Below, piece after piece: positions 44,394-53,560 of a stretch of 64,000 nt of DNA (positions are counted from its first letter, which is position 1; the number at the start of each line of letters is the position of its first letter). The stretch comes from Pandoraea pulmonicola (GTDB taxonomy: Bacteria; Pseudomonadota; Gammaproteobacteria; Burkholderiales; Burkholderiaceae). The DNA is taken from contig NZ_CP010310.2 of NCBI RefSeq assembly GCF_000815105.2, positions 1,860,001 through 1,924,000 of the forward strand. The letters are read 5' to 3'. A program made the position numbers and the translations under genes. The notes beneath the pieces are model-generated. The model worked only from the letters and a program-made list of their open reading frames with translations. It was not told the origin of the DNA and did not search any database.

Positions 44394-45662
44394 ATGACTT
44401 CTCAAACTGCGAAGCCTCGCACCGGCTTTTGGCCTGCGCGCGCGGCGACCATGGCGTTGCTGTTCTGCAGCGGTTTTCTTTATGCGACCTGGGGCGTGCA
44501 TGTGCCCACGGTCAAGGCGATGTTCGACTTGAACGACGCCAACCTTTCGGTGGCCATGTTCGCCGTCGCGGGCGGCGCCATCGTCACGATGTCGCGCATG
44601 GCGCGCTGGGTCGGGCGCGCCGGCAGCCGGCGTGCGAGCCTGCAAGCGGGCGTCGCGCTGGCGGTCACCAGTGCATTCATTCTTTCGATGCCGAATTATT
44701 GGGGCCTCGTGGGCTGGCTCGCGCTGTATGGCGCCGCGAACGCGACCTACGACGTGGCCGTCAACGCACAGGCGGCCACGCTCGAGGCGCGCTATCGACG
44801 CCCGATCATGGCGTCGCTGCACGGCTGCTTCAGCCTCGGCGGCATGGCCGGTGCGCTTGTGGGGGGCGCATGGCTCGCCCATCACGGCTCGCCGCAATGG
44901 CACGTCGGTCTCGCCGCGATGGGATGCGCGCTCGTCATCCTCGTCGGCGCACGTTTCATGCAGCCGGACATGTTGCCGGGCGAGGCGCCGGCATCCGCCG
45001 CGGCGCAGAACGCAGAGGCGACGGAGGGCAAACCCAGGCCCAGGCAGGCGCCGCCGCCGGTGCTGGACGAAGCCGCTCGCCGCAAGTTGCATCGTCGCCT
45101 GACGGGCTTTGGCATCCTCGCGTTCCTGGGACTCGTGGTCGAAGGCGCGATGTACGACTGGACGGCTGTGTACATGCGCGAAGTGGTCGCCGCGCAAGGC
45201 GCGTGGATCGGCGCGGGTTATGCCGCATTTTCGCTGGGCATGGCAGGCGGGCGCTTCGGCGGCGATCCGGTGCGCGCTCGCATGGGCGGTGCCCGTCTGT
45301 TGCGCGCGAGCAGTCTGCTGTGCGTGGGCGGCGTGCTGCTCGCGCTGCTGTGGCGTGAACCGGCGGCAGCTGTGGCGGGCTTCGCGCTTGCCGGCCTCGG
45401 CCTGTCGAACGTCATGCCGGTGATGTTCGCCGCGTCGGGCGAAGTGGCGCGCAGTGCGGGCATGGCCAGCGCGGAAGCCATCGCCGTCATGGCGCGTCTC
45501 GCCTATCTCGGGTTGCTCGTCGGCCCGGTGGTGATCGGCGCCATCGCGCACGGCGTCAGTCTGCCCGTCGCGCTCGCGGCCGGACTGCTGTGCATCGTGC
45601 CGATCACGTTGCTCGCGCCGAAGATGCTGGCAGGCGCCGACGGACGCACGCCGCGGCGCTGA
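44394..45662 (+). CDS. MFS transporter (YbjJ/FucP-like)
   Basis: 422 residues, ~12 hydrophobic helices. Motifs: FCSGFLYATWGVHVPTVKAM in helix 1, MARWVGRAGSRRA in loop 2-3, ATYDVAVNAQA in helix 4, SLHGCFSLGGMAGALVG in helix 5, and a Pro/Gln-rich central loop. It resembles uncharacterised sugar-type or YbjJ-like carriers; the substrate is unknown. The open frame begins at 44247, but ATG 44394 gives a normal N terminus and leaves the DnaA-box region non-coding. Converges on the hydratase gene (28 bases between the stops). Confidence 0.8.
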   Translation: MTSQTAKPRTGFWPARAATMALLFCSGFLYATWGVHVPTVKAMFDLNDANLSVAMFAVAGGAIVTMSRMARWVGRAGSRRASLQAGVALAVTSAFILSMPNYWGLVGWLALYGAANATYDVAVNAQAATLEARYRRPIMASLHGCFSLGGMAGALVGGAWLAHHGSPQWHVGLAAMGCALVILVGARFMQPDMLPGEAPASAAAQNAEATEGKPRPRQAPPPVLDEAARRKLHRRLTGFGILAFLGLVVEGAMYDWTAVYMREVVAAQGAWIGAGYAAFSLGMAGGRFGGDPVRARMGGARLLRASSLLCVGGVLLALLWREPAAAVAGFALAGLGLSNVMPVMFAASGEVARSAGMASAEAIAVMARLAYLGLLVGPVVIGAIAHGVSLPVALAAGLLCIVPITLLAPKMLAGADGRTPRR

Positions 45663-45690
45663 GCACCGCGGCGTGGGTGGCGGATCGCCT

Positions 45691-46449
45691 TCACTCGAGC
45701 GTGACCGAGGCCTCGCCGATGCCGTCGATGGTGCCGCGCAGTACACCCCGAGTGGCAGCCGGAATCATGCCGACGTAGGAACCGCAGGTGACGATGGCGC
45801 CTGCGCGCATCGTGATGCCGCGCTTGCCGTTGTGATTGACGAGCCACGCAAGCAGCGCGCGCGGGTCGCCGCCGGGGTTGCCCGTGCGCGCCGGCGTGAT
45901 GTCGCGGCCATCGAGCGAGAAGGCGACCTTCGGCGTGAGATAGTTGAGCGAAGCGTCGTAATCACGGCCGCTGCCGACCACCAGGGCGCCGTTGTTCTGC
46001 AGATCGGCCAGCGCGAAGCGCTTGTCAAGCGTCGTCGAAGCGAAGCGGCTGTCGGTGATTTCGATGGTGACAAGCGTCTCGCCGACGAACATGAATGCTT
46101 CGCGCTCGTCGTAGCGTCCCGGTTTGATGTCGCGCGACAGACGGAAAGCGATCTCCAGTTCGAGCCCCGGCCGGAAGAACTCGCCGAGCGCCAGCGCGCC
46201 GCCGGCGTGGCTCACTACCGAAGCCGGAATCGGCGCGCAGTTCGGCAGATCCGACGGATGCTTCGCGCCCACTTTCCACGCGGCGATCGTCTCGCCGAGC
46301 AGGTCGAGCGTGCGCAATTGCACGGCATAGGCTGCATCGGCGTCCACGGGAAGCAAGGCCTGCGCGGGGGCGTCGATCGGCGTGTCGCCGCGACGCGTGT
46401 CGGCCAGCAATTGCGCCAGCGATTCGACGCCGGCTCGAGTCTCGAACAT
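45691..46449 (-). CDS. 2-keto-4-pentenoate hydratase/FAH-like protein
   Basis: 252 residues, the size of MhpD/DmpE-type hydratases. Conserved cues are AWKVGAKHPSDLPN, the metal ligands in LELEIAFRLSRDI, VTIEITDSRF and the C-terminal ITMRAGAIVTCGSYVG. Hydratases of this family add water to 2-hydroxypenta-2,4-dienoate in aromatic meta-cleavage; related decarboxylases share the fold. Start at 46449 after CGGAGACACACAAT. It stands alone, divergent from a GntR gene, which may regulate it through the GTATAC site at 46521. Confidence 0.85.
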   Translation of the reverse strand: MFETRAGVESLAQLLADTRRGDTPIDAPAQALLPVDADAAYAVQLRTLDLLGETIAAWKVGAKHPSDLPNCAPIPASVVSHAGGALALGEFFRPGLELEIAFRLSRDIKPGRYDEREAFMFVGETLVTIEITDSRFASTTLDKRFALADLQNNGALVVGSGRDYDASLNYLTPKVAFSLDGRDITPARTGNPGGDPRALLAWLVNHNGKRGITMRAGAIVTCGSYVGMIPAATRGVLRGTIDGIGEASVTLE

Positions 46450-46520
46450 ATTGTGTGTCTCCGAAAAAGGGCGGGAAGGTGGGCGACGGCCTGTGGCTGC
46501 GCGGCCCCGGTGCAGTCACA

Positions 46521-46532
46521 TCGTATACAAAA
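46521..46532. promoter_or_regulatory. GTATAC-core site between hydratase and gntR genes
   Basis: TCGTATACAAAA in the divergent promoter region. GTATAC is the core often bound by FCD-type GntR proteins. Weak evidence on its own. Confidence 0.3.
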
Positions 46533-46687
46533 TCCAACCGTCGTTGCGCGCTGTGGCGAACCTGTTGTCTATTCGGTGAAAACCGCTTCTAACGTAGTCA
46601 AAACGACATTGTTCTGCGAGAATCGGAGTACGTAATATTTTGTAATGTTTCGTGCGGCATGGTGATGGCCGTGAGCGACGCCGAGCG

Positions 46688-47482
46688 ATGGATGCCCATG
46701 AAAGTGCGGTGCCTGCAGTCGATGTTTCCCTTTTTCAAGCGAACACCCTTGCCGAGCCTATGCACTCCATGACCCTGAACGCCATACGAGAACCTGGCAT
46801 GCATCCGCCGCCGGACGGCGACGCTACGCAACCCATCAGCCGTCGGGCGCTGCACCACGCCGTGATGGATCGTCTGCGCAAGATGATCACCGAGGGCATC
46901 CTGCCGCCGGGCGCGCATCTGAACGAGCGCGCGCTGTGCGAGCAGCTCGGCGTCTCGCGCACGCCGCTGCGCGAAGCGCTCAAGATGCTGGCCGTGGAGC
47001 AGTTGATCGAGCTGCTGCCGAACCGCGGTGCGCGCGTCGTCACGCTGTCCGCGCGCGACATCGCCGACACCTTCGAACTGCTCAGCGGTCTCGAGGCGCT
47101 TGCCGGAGAACTGGCATGCGAGCGCATCACGCAGGTCGAGATCGACGAGATCCAGGAATTGCATTCGACCATGGACGCCTGCTATGCCAACGGCGATCTC
47201 TCGGGCTACTTCGACTGCAATCAACGCATTCACGACCGCATCAACGCCGCTGCACGCAACCCTGCGCTCACGCGGATGTACCAATCCGTCAATCGACGTC
47301 TTCAGCCGCTGCGCTTTCGTTCCAATCTGCATGCGGGCAAATGGGAGCAGGCCATCGATGAGCACGTCGCCATGCTGCGCGCGCTGCATCAGCGCGATGG
47401 TGGCGCGCTCTCGCGACTGCTGCGTGCGCACCTGATGACCAAGTGCGCCGCGGTGCTCGCCAACGTGCGCGTCGCCGCCTGA
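46688..47482 (+). CDS. GntR-family (FCD) regulator
   Basis: 264 residues if started at 46688. An unusually long N-terminal lead (~50 residues) precedes the winged HTH (RRALHHAVMDRLRKMITEGI; NERALCEQLGVSRTPLREAL; ELLPNRGARVV). An FCD domain follows, with metal-site residues in YFDCNQRIHDRINAA and AIDEHVAMLRALHQRD. ATG 46760 is a plausible alternative start that would trim the lead; neither has a good ribosome site. Divergent from the hydratase gene and convergent with the GntR gene at 47559. Confidence 0.82.
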   Translation: MDAHESAVPAVDVSLFQANTLAEPMHSMTLNAIREPGMHPPPDGDATQPISRRALHHAVMDRLRKMITEGILPPGAHLNERALCEQLGVSRTPLREALKMLAVEQLIELLPNRGARVVTLSARDIADTFELLSGLEALAGELACERITQVEIDEIQELHSTMDACYANGDLSGYFDCNQRIHDRINAAARNPALTRMYQSVNRRLQPLRFRSNLHAGKWEQAIDEHVAMLRALHQRDGGALSRLLRAHLMTKCAAVLANVRVAA

Positions 47483-47558
47483 GACGTCGGGACCCGCGCC
47501 GTCATACACCGTTCGCACGCCACGTCATCGCGCCGCTCACCCTCGCGGTGCCGACCGC

Positions 47559-48233
47559 TCAGGCTGCGCGATGCATGCTCACCAGCCCCTCGTTGAGCAT
47601 GGCCGCCACATAGGCGTCGGTCTTGCTGCGCAGGTGCGCTTCCATCAACGTGCGCAGGCGCTTGCCGTCGCGACGTCGCAGCAAGGCGAGCATCTCGGCA
47701 TGCTCGTCGACCGCCTGGCGCCAGCGCTCCGGCGTGGGCGTCAGGCGCTCGCGCACGTACCGCAAGCGGGCATTGAGATTGTGGAAGTATTCAGCGAGCG
47801 GGCCGTTGTCGGCCATGCGCAGAATGCACAGGTGGATCCGCTGGTTCAGCGCGAAATACGCCGCGTGATCCTTGCGTGAATAGGCGGCTTCCATCTCTGC
47901 CTGAAGTCGGGTCAATTCGTCGAGATCCGCATCCGACGCCTTCTCGCAAGCCTGTTCGCCCGACAGCCCTTCGAGCACGGCCATCACGGCGAGCAGGTTC
48001 ACAACCTCATCCACGCTCACGCGCGCCACCCGGGCGCGACGCGTCTCCGAAATCTCCACGAGTCCTTCGTTCGCCAGCCGCTTGAGCGCCTCGCGCAACG
48101 GCGTACGCGAAACCGCCAGTTCGTCGCACAGCGCACGCTCGGACAGCGGTGCGCCCGGCCGGAGCTCACCGCGCACGATGCGCGCCTTGAGGGCTTCATA
48201 GGCGGAGGCGTTCAGCGAGGCGGGCGTGTTCAT
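47559..48233 (-). CDS. GntR-family (FCD) regulator of the downstream CoA genes
   Basis: 224 residues, compact FCD protein. HTH: ASAYEALKARIVRGELRPGA, SERALCDELAVSRTPLREAL. Ligand domain with YFALNQRIHLCILRMADNGP and VDEHAEMLALLRRRD. It is divergent from the enoyl-CoA hydratase/CoA-transferase pair (start 48444). Two similar palindromes (TTGG-N4-CCAA) lie between them, one next to each start, so it probably represses both itself and the CoA genes. Confidence 0.87.
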   Translation of the reverse strand: MNTPASLNASAYEALKARIVRGELRPGAPLSERALCDELAVSRTPLREALKRLANEGLVEISETRRARVARVSVDEVVNLLAVMAVLEGLSGEQACEKASDADLDELTRLQAEMEAAYSRKDHAAYFALNQRIHLCILRMADNGPLAEYFHNLNARLRYVRERLTPTPERWRQAVDEHAEMLALLRRRDGKRLRTLMEAHLRSKTDAYVAAMLNEGLVSMHRAA

Positions 48234-48247
48234 GAGGTGGTGATTTC

Positions 48248-48267
48248 AAAATTGGAATGCCAATTTT
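48248..48267. promoter_or_regulatory. Operator palindrome AAAATTGG-N4-CCAATTTT
   Basis: A perfect 8-bp inverted repeat with a 4-base spacer, 15 bases upstream of the gntR start codon. Confidence 0.6.
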
Positions 48268-48376
48268 GATGATCGTGCCGAACGTCGTCAATCGGTGTTT
48301 CAATTATTTCCAACGTTAACCCTGATTTTTCCATTTTTCACTTGCGTTTTAGTCACCATCAACTCTATCGTTTATG

Positions 48377-48396
48377 AAAATTGGTATACCAAAAAT
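48377..48396. promoter_or_regulatory. Second operator, AAAATTGGTATACCAAAAAT
   Basis: The core TTGGTATACCAA (48381-48392) is a perfect palindrome sharing TTGG-N4-CCAA with the site at 48248. It is 48 bases upstream of the enoyl-CoA hydratase start. Confidence 0.6.
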
Positions 48397-48443
48397 CAAT
48401 TCCAGCCCACATCGGGTGCGTGCTGGCGTAACAAGGAGGCAAT

Positions 48444-49223
48444 GTGACATCGACCGTTCTGACCGAGCGAGACGGCGCGATTGCGCGGGTCACGCTCAAT
48501 CGTCCCGAGAAGCTCAACGCATTGACCAAGCCCATGTGGCAGGCGCTGGGCGACACGATCCTGGCGTTGTCCGAGGCACCCGACGTGCGCTGCATTGTGC
48601 TACGCGGCGCCGGCGAGAAGTCGTTTGCTCCGGGCAACGACATCGCCGAGTTCGAAACGGATCGCGCCAACGTCGAGCAGGCGCGTGCCTACGGCGCGCT
48701 CATGCATCGCACGCTGGACGCGCTCGCCAACTGTCCCGTGCCGCTCGTCGCGATGATTCACGGCATCTGCGTTGGTGGAGGCATGGAGATCGCCTCCGCC
48801 TGCGACGTGCGCATCTGCGGCGAATCGAGCCGTTTCGGCGCGCCCATCAACAAGCTCGGCCTCGTGATGGCGCATGCCGAACTTTCCGGGCTTGTGCGTC
48901 TGCTCGGACCCGCGCGTGCGCTGGAGATCCTGCTCGAAGGGCGCATCTTCGACGCGCAGGAGGCGCTGCGCATCGGGCTCGTCACGCGGGTGGTGGCCGA
49001 TGCCGACGTGACGCGTGAGGCGATGGAGAGCGCGCAGCGCATCGCCGCCGGCGCGCCGCTCGTCGCGCGCTGGCACAAGCGGTTCGTGCGCGAGCTGGCG
49101 AGCGGCGCGCCGCTCACGGCCGAGCAGATCGACGAAGGTTTCGCGTGCTTCGGCACGGCCGACTTCCAGACGGGCTATCGCGCATTCCTCGCGAAGACGG
49201 CCCCGGTATTCGAGGGACGCTGA
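48444..49223 (+). CDS. Enoyl-CoA hydratase/isomerase family protein
   Basis: 259 residues, crotonase fold. LNRPEKLNALTKPMWQAL, the oxyanion-hole segment SFAPGNDIAEF and MIHGICVGGGMEIASACDVR are standard. The position usually occupied by one catalytic Glu falls in INKLGLVMAHAELSGLVRLL, so the exact reaction (hydratase, isomerase or thioesterase) cannot be named. GTG start at 48444 after AAGGAGGCAAT. The CoA-transferase starts two bases after its stop, so they act as a unit on an acyl-CoA. Confidence 0.9.
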   Translation: MTSTVLTERDGAIARVTLNRPEKLNALTKPMWQALGDTILALSEAPDVRCIVLRGAGEKSFAPGNDIAEFETDRANVEQARAYGALMHRTLDALANCPVPLVAMIHGICVGGGMEIASACDVRICGESSRFGAPINKLGLVMAHAELSGLVRLLGPARALEILLEGRIFDAQEALRIGLVTRVVADADVTREAMESAQRIAAGAPLVARWHKRFVRELASGAPLTAEQIDEGFACFGTADFQTGYRAFLAKTAPVFEGR

Positions 49224-49224
49224 C

Positions 49225-50469
49225 ATGACGGCGATGAACGACAAGGCGAGACGGGCGAGCGGCCCGTTGCAGGGCGTGAAGGTGATCGAGCTTTCGCACA
49301 TCATGTCGGGACCGGTGTGCGGCATGATGCTCGCGGACATGGGCGCGGACGTCATCAAGGTCGAGAAGATGGAGGGCGACGATGCGCGCCGCTTCGCGCC
49401 GATCCTCCCGCACGGCGAGTCGGCATCGTTCATGATGCTCAACCGCAACAAGCGCGGCATTGCGCTCAACCTGAAGACCGAGGGCGGCAAGGCGGTGCTG
49501 CGCAAGATGCTCGCGAGCGCGGACGTCGTCACCGAAAACTATCGCAGGGGCACGATGGAGAAGCTCGGTCTCGGGTACGAGAGCCTGCGCGAGGCGAACC
49601 CCGGCCTGATCTATTGCGCGATCTCGGGTTACGGGCGCACCGGGCCCTATGCCGACAAGGGCGGCTTCGATCTGATCGCGCAAGGCCTCTCCGGTCTCAT
49701 GAGCGTGACGGGCGAGCCGGGCCAGGCGCCGATCAAGGCCGGCTCGCCGATCGCCGACATCAACGCGGGCATTCTCGCCGCGCTCGGCATCTCGGCCGCC
49801 TACGCGCATCGTTTGCGCACGGGGCAGGGGCAGATCGTCGATACGTCGCTGCTCGAAGCCGGCTTTCAGCAGATGTACTGGGCGGCGGCCAACTTCTTCG
49901 CCAGCGGCGAGAATCCGCCGAAGCTGGGCTCCGCGAATCCGACCAGCACACCGTACCAGGCATTCCGCACGAAGGACGGCTGGATCAATATCGGCGCGGC
50001 GAATCAGGCCAACTACGAACGATTGCTGCAAGTGCTCGACGCACCCGAGATCGCCGGCGACGCGCGCTTCGCCACCAATGCCGGACGCACCGTGCATCGC
50101 GCGGAACTCGTCGAGCGGCTCACCGCGTATCTCGTGCGCGATACCACCCACAACTGGGTCGAGCGGCTCGATGCCGTGGGCTTGCCCGTCGGCCCGGTGC
50201 TGCCGATTTCGGAGGCGGTCTCGCACCCGCAGATCGTCGCTCGCGAGATGGTCGTCGAGACGCATCATCCGCTCGATGGACCGACGCGCGGCATCGGCCT
50301 GCCGATCCGCTTCTCCGAGACGCCGAAGTGCACCGGTGGTCCCGCCCCCCGCCTTGGTGAGCACACCGATGCAATTCTGCGCGAGTACGGCTTCGATGCG
50401 CGGCACATTCGTGAACTGATCGCACAGGGAGCGGTGCGCGTGCTGGAGGCGGCAACCGTGAGCGATTGA
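49225..50469 (+). CDS. CaiB/BaiF-family (class III) CoA-transferase
   Basis: 414 residues. VIELSHIMSGPVCGMMLADMG and VIKVEKMEGDDAR mark the N terminus, YRRGTMEKLGLGYE the middle, and the catalytic aspartate is in GSPIADINAGILAALG. Unlike the two Frc proteins here it lacks their glycine loop and LNSNKRS block, so it is a CaiB/succinyl- or carnitine-type paralogue with unknown substrate. It starts one base after the enoyl-CoA hydratase stop and forms a two-gene operon with it, likely controlled by the divergent GntR. Confidence 0.88.
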   Translation: MTAMNDKARRASGPLQGVKVIELSHIMSGPVCGMMLADMGADVIKVEKMEGDDARRFAPILPHGESASFMMLNRNKRGIALNLKTEGGKAVLRKMLASADVVTENYRRGTMEKLGLGYESLREANPGLIYCAISGYGRTGPYADKGGFDLIAQGLSGLMSVTGEPGQAPIKAGSPIADINAGILAALGISAAYAHRLRTGQGQIVDTSLLEAGFQQMYWAAANFFASGENPPKLGSANPTSTPYQAFRTKDGWINIGAANQANYERLLQVLDAPEIAGDARFATNAGRTVHRAELVERLTAYLVRDTTHNWVERLDAVGLPVGPVLPISEAVSHPQIVAREMVVETHHPLDGPTRGIGLPIRFSETPKCTGGPAPRLGEHTDAILREYGFDARHIRELIAQGAVRVLEAATVSD

Positions 50470-50781
50470 CGTATGCGCGCCAACGACGACGCGGTTTCGC
50501 CGCGAGTTGCCGCGCCATGGAGAACTTCCTTCCTGATGACGGGTCGCTTTTCGAATGAGCGGCACAGACTGAACGAGGCGATGGACCCTCGTCGACGCTC
50601 ACCCGACCATCACGTCGCAAGGAGGAAAGCATGACCATTCGCAGGTTCTGCGGCAGACATCCCATTTCATCTCAAGTCCCATGGCCGTGCGTGCGCGACG
50701 CGCGTACCATAGGGCTTCATGCGACGAGCGTGTCGTGCCGTGTGCACGGCGCGTCGTTCCTCTCCGTTTCCCGAGGTGAGC
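50470..50781. other. Intergenic stretch without a supported gene
   Basis: Short frames only, none with a ribosome site. An AAGGAGGAAAGC motif at 50620-50631 precedes an ATG at 50632, but that frame is short with no recognisable product. No clear terminator seen. Confidence 0.4.
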
Positions 50782-52647
50782 ATGCCGGCACGAATTGAAG
50801 ACTATGCAATGATTGGCGACTGCCGCAGCGCCGCGCTCGTTGCGCGCGATGGCTCCATCGACTGGCTTTGTTGGCCGTATTTCGATTCCCCCGCCTGCTT
50901 CGCCGCGTTGCTCGGCGGCCCGGAGCACGGCCACTGGAAGCTCGCGCCCGAAGATCCGAACGTCACCACTACTCGGCGCTACCACGACGACACCCTGATT
51001 CTCGAAACCCGTTTCGAAACGGTGGAGGGTTGTGTCGCGGTGATCGACTTCATGCCGCTGCGCGACGGGGCGGCCGAGCTGGTGCGGCTCGTGAAGGGCA
51101 TTCACGGCAAGGTCACGATGTCGATGGAGCTGATCCTGCGCTTCGACTACGGCGCGTCGGTGCCATGGGCGCGTGCGCTCGCCGAAGACGACGCCACGGG
51201 CCCCGGCATGCGGCTCATCGCCGGTCCGGACAAGGTCGTATTGCGCACCCCCGTGCGGATTCAGGACGTGCCGGGTAGCCTGCGCGCGCGCTTCGAAGTG
51301 AGCGCCGGCGACACCGTGCCATTCGTACTCTCGCGCGTGCCGTCGCATCATGCGGATCCGCGTGAGATCGACCCGCACGCCGCGCTCGCCGACACCGAAC
51401 GCTATTGGCGAACCTGGGCCAGCCGCTGCCAGCTCGACGGTCGCTGGACCGAAGCCATTCGCCGATCGCTCATCGTGCTCAAGGCGCTCACCTTCGTGCC
51501 GACGGGCGGCGTGGTCGCGGCGCCCACGACATCGCTGCCCGAACAGCTCGGCGGCGAGCGCAACTGGGACTATCGGTATTGCTGGTTGCGAGACGCCACG
51601 CTCACCCTGCAGGCGCTCATGCTCGGCGGCTACTACACCGAGGCGAGCGACTGGACGCAATGGCTCGTGCGTGCGGTGGCCGGCGCGCCGTCGCAAGTCC
51701 AGATCATGTATGGGCTTGCGGGCGAGCGGCGCCTGCCCGAGTGGGAGGTCGGCTGGCTGCCCGGATACGAAGGCGCGAAACCGGTGCGCGTCGGCAACGG
51801 CGCGGTCGGGCAGTTGCAGCTCGACGTCTACGGCGAAGTCATGGATGCCCTGCATCAGGCACGCCTCGGCGGCCTGCCGCCGGATGAAGCCACTTGGGAA
51901 GTGCAGACGAAACTCGTCGCGCATCTGGAAACCGTCTGGCGTCAGCCCGACGAGGGCATCTGGGAAGTGCGCGGCGGACGCCAGCACTTCACCTATTCGA
52001 AGGTGATGGCATGGGTCGCGTTCGATCGCGCGATCAGGTCAGCCGAGCGTTTCGGCCTGCCGGGGCCGGTGGCGCACTGGCGACACCTGTGCAAGGAAAT
52101 TCACGCGGACGTGTGCGCGCACGGCTTCGACCCGGTGCGCAACGCGTTCATGCAGGCCTACGGCTCGTCGGAAATGGATGCGAGCGCGCTGATGATTCCG
52201 CTGGTCGGCTTTCTGCCGCCCGACGATCCGCGCGTGATCGGCACCATCGAAGCCGTCGAGCGCGAACTCATGCGCGACGGTCTGGTGCAGCGCTATCGCA
52301 CAAGCCGCGTGGACGACGGGTTGCCCGTCGGCGAGGGCGCATTCCTCGCGTGCAGCTTCTGGATGGTCGACTGCCTGGTGATGATCGGTCGCCAGCGCGA
52401 TGCCCGAGCGCTGTTCGAGCGTCTGCTCGCGCTGCGCAACGATGTGGGGCTGCTGGCCGAGGAGTACGACACGCGTCATGCGCGTCAGGTCGGCAACTTC
52501 CCGCAGGCGTTCTCGCACATCGCGCTCGTGCACGCCGCCATTCGGCTGGACGCCCTTGCCAGTGACGATCGCGTCGACGGCGAGGCCGACTATGCGGCGG
52601 ACGACCCGAGTCTCGAGCACGTGGGTTACCGCGCCATCCGGGTATGA
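50782..52647 (+). CDS. Glycoside hydrolase family 15 protein (trehalase/glucoamylase type)
   Basis: 621 residues. N-terminal beta domain (RIEDYAMIGDCRSAALVARD and GSIDWLCWPYFDSPACFAAL). The (alpha/alpha)6 catalytic barrel has NWDYRYCWLRDATLTLQALM and the acid/base region GLLAEEYDTRHARQVGNFPQ. GH15 members of this architecture often hydrolyse trehalose or maltooligosaccharides; no signal peptide, so it acts in the cytosol. ATG 50782 follows CCGAGGTGAGC. Monocistronic in appearance; may belong to storage or osmolyte turnover. Confidence 0.92.
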   Translation: MPARIEDYAMIGDCRSAALVARDGSIDWLCWPYFDSPACFAALLGGPEHGHWKLAPEDPNVTTTRRYHDDTLILETRFETVEGCVAVIDFMPLRDGAAELVRLVKGIHGKVTMSMELILRFDYGASVPWARALAEDDATGPGMRLIAGPDKVVLRTPVRIQDVPGSLRARFEVSAGDTVPFVLSRVPSHHADPREIDPHAALADTERYWRTWASRCQLDGRWTEAIRRSLIVLKALTFVPTGGVVAAPTTSLPEQLGGERNWDYRYCWLRDATLTLQALMLGGYYTEASDWTQWLVRAVAGAPSQVQIMYGLAGERRLPEWEVGWLPGYEGAKPVRVGNGAVGQLQLDVYGEVMDALHQARLGGLPPDEATWEVQTKLVAHLETVWRQPDEGIWEVRGGRQHFTYSKVMAWVAFDRAIRSAERFGLPGPVAHWRHLCKEIHADVCAHGFDPVRNAFMQAYGSSEMDASALMIPLVGFLPPDDPRVIGTIEAVERELMRDGLVQRYRTSRVDDGLPVGEGAFLACSFWMVDCLVMIGRQRDARALFERLLALRNDVGLLAEEYDTRHARQVGNFPQAFSHIALVHAAIRLDALASDDRVDGEADYAADDPSLEHVGYRAIRV

Positions 52648-52829
52648 GGTGAAGTGGGGGCGTCGACGCGGGGAAGGGCGAGTCAACGCGGCGGTGAGTC
52701 GGACTGCCATCGAGGTGATCAGTACGGGGCGGCCTGCGCCAGGGACGCGCTAAAGAAAACGTGAAGGATGCCGTAGTATCTTGCAATCCATTACATTTCT
52801 GGCGCGTCCACGCCCGCAAAGTCTTCTTC

Positions 52830-53435
52830 ATGACGACCATCATCCCGAACAAGGGCAACGCCACGTCGAGTCTGCTCGACGTCTGGCAGGCTCATATTCA
52901 ACGGCAGCAGACCGAGCGCGCGTCATCGGCTGCCGCCGCCCCCACGGCGATTGCCGGCTCCCAAGGGGAGAAGCGCGCGGCACAGGCAGCGGGTGCGGTT
53001 GGCGCGTCGAATGCGTCGAATGTTCCGACCGCGGCCGGCAGTGCCGCCGCCACCGCGAACGACGGCGACAAGCGCCCGAGCGTCGTCGATACCGACCGCG
53101 TCAATAGCCTGCGCGATGCGAACGAAAGCGCCAGGCACGTGGGGCAGTCGATCGCGGGCGCCAAGGGCGATGCGGGAGGGGGCGGTGGCGCGGGCGAGGC
53201 GTCGGACGGGGGGCTGAGCCCCATCGTCAGACAGACGATCGAAAAGCTCAAGCAAATGCTCGCGAAGGTCATGGCGCAGCTCGAAGCCGTGCGCAACAAC
53301 GACACCATGCCACCGGAAGTCAAGCTTCAGCAGACCACCGTGCTGTCCGCGCAGGCCATGACGATTCAGGGGCAGATTCAGGCACTGATGGACCCGACCA
53401 AGACCAAAGGCACGCGCGTCGACACCACGGCCTGA
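52830..53435 (+). CDS. Hypothetical Ala-rich protein with C-terminal coiled coil
   Basis: 201 residues. Low-complexity Ala/Gly/Asp region (~25-130), then a helical segment IVRQTIEKLKQMLAKVMAQL continuing to VLSAQAMTIQGQIQALMD. No signal peptide. The C-terminal half suggests an oligomerising helix bundle. Start at 52830 is chosen because the preceding 23 codons of open frame look unrelated. Family unknown. Confidence 0.65.
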   Translation: MTTIIPNKGNATSSLLDVWQAHIQRQQTERASSAAAAPTAIAGSQGEKRAAQAAGAVGASNASNVPTAAGSAAATANDGDKRPSVVDTDRVNSLRDANESARHVGQSIAGAKGDAGGGGGAGEASDGGLSPIVRQTIEKLKQMLAKVMAQLEAVRNNDTMPPEVKLQQTTVLSAQAMTIQGQIQALMDPTKTKGTRVDTTA

Positions 53436-53560
53436 ACTGCGTTCACTCGCTGCACCGACTTCGGCATTTCAGTCGGCGAAGGCAAAGCGCGCTAGAATTC
53501 TGCTTTCGCTTAATTCTCTTCGGAGGGGGGGCCGTTCGCCGCGCCTCGCCCGCGCGCCGC

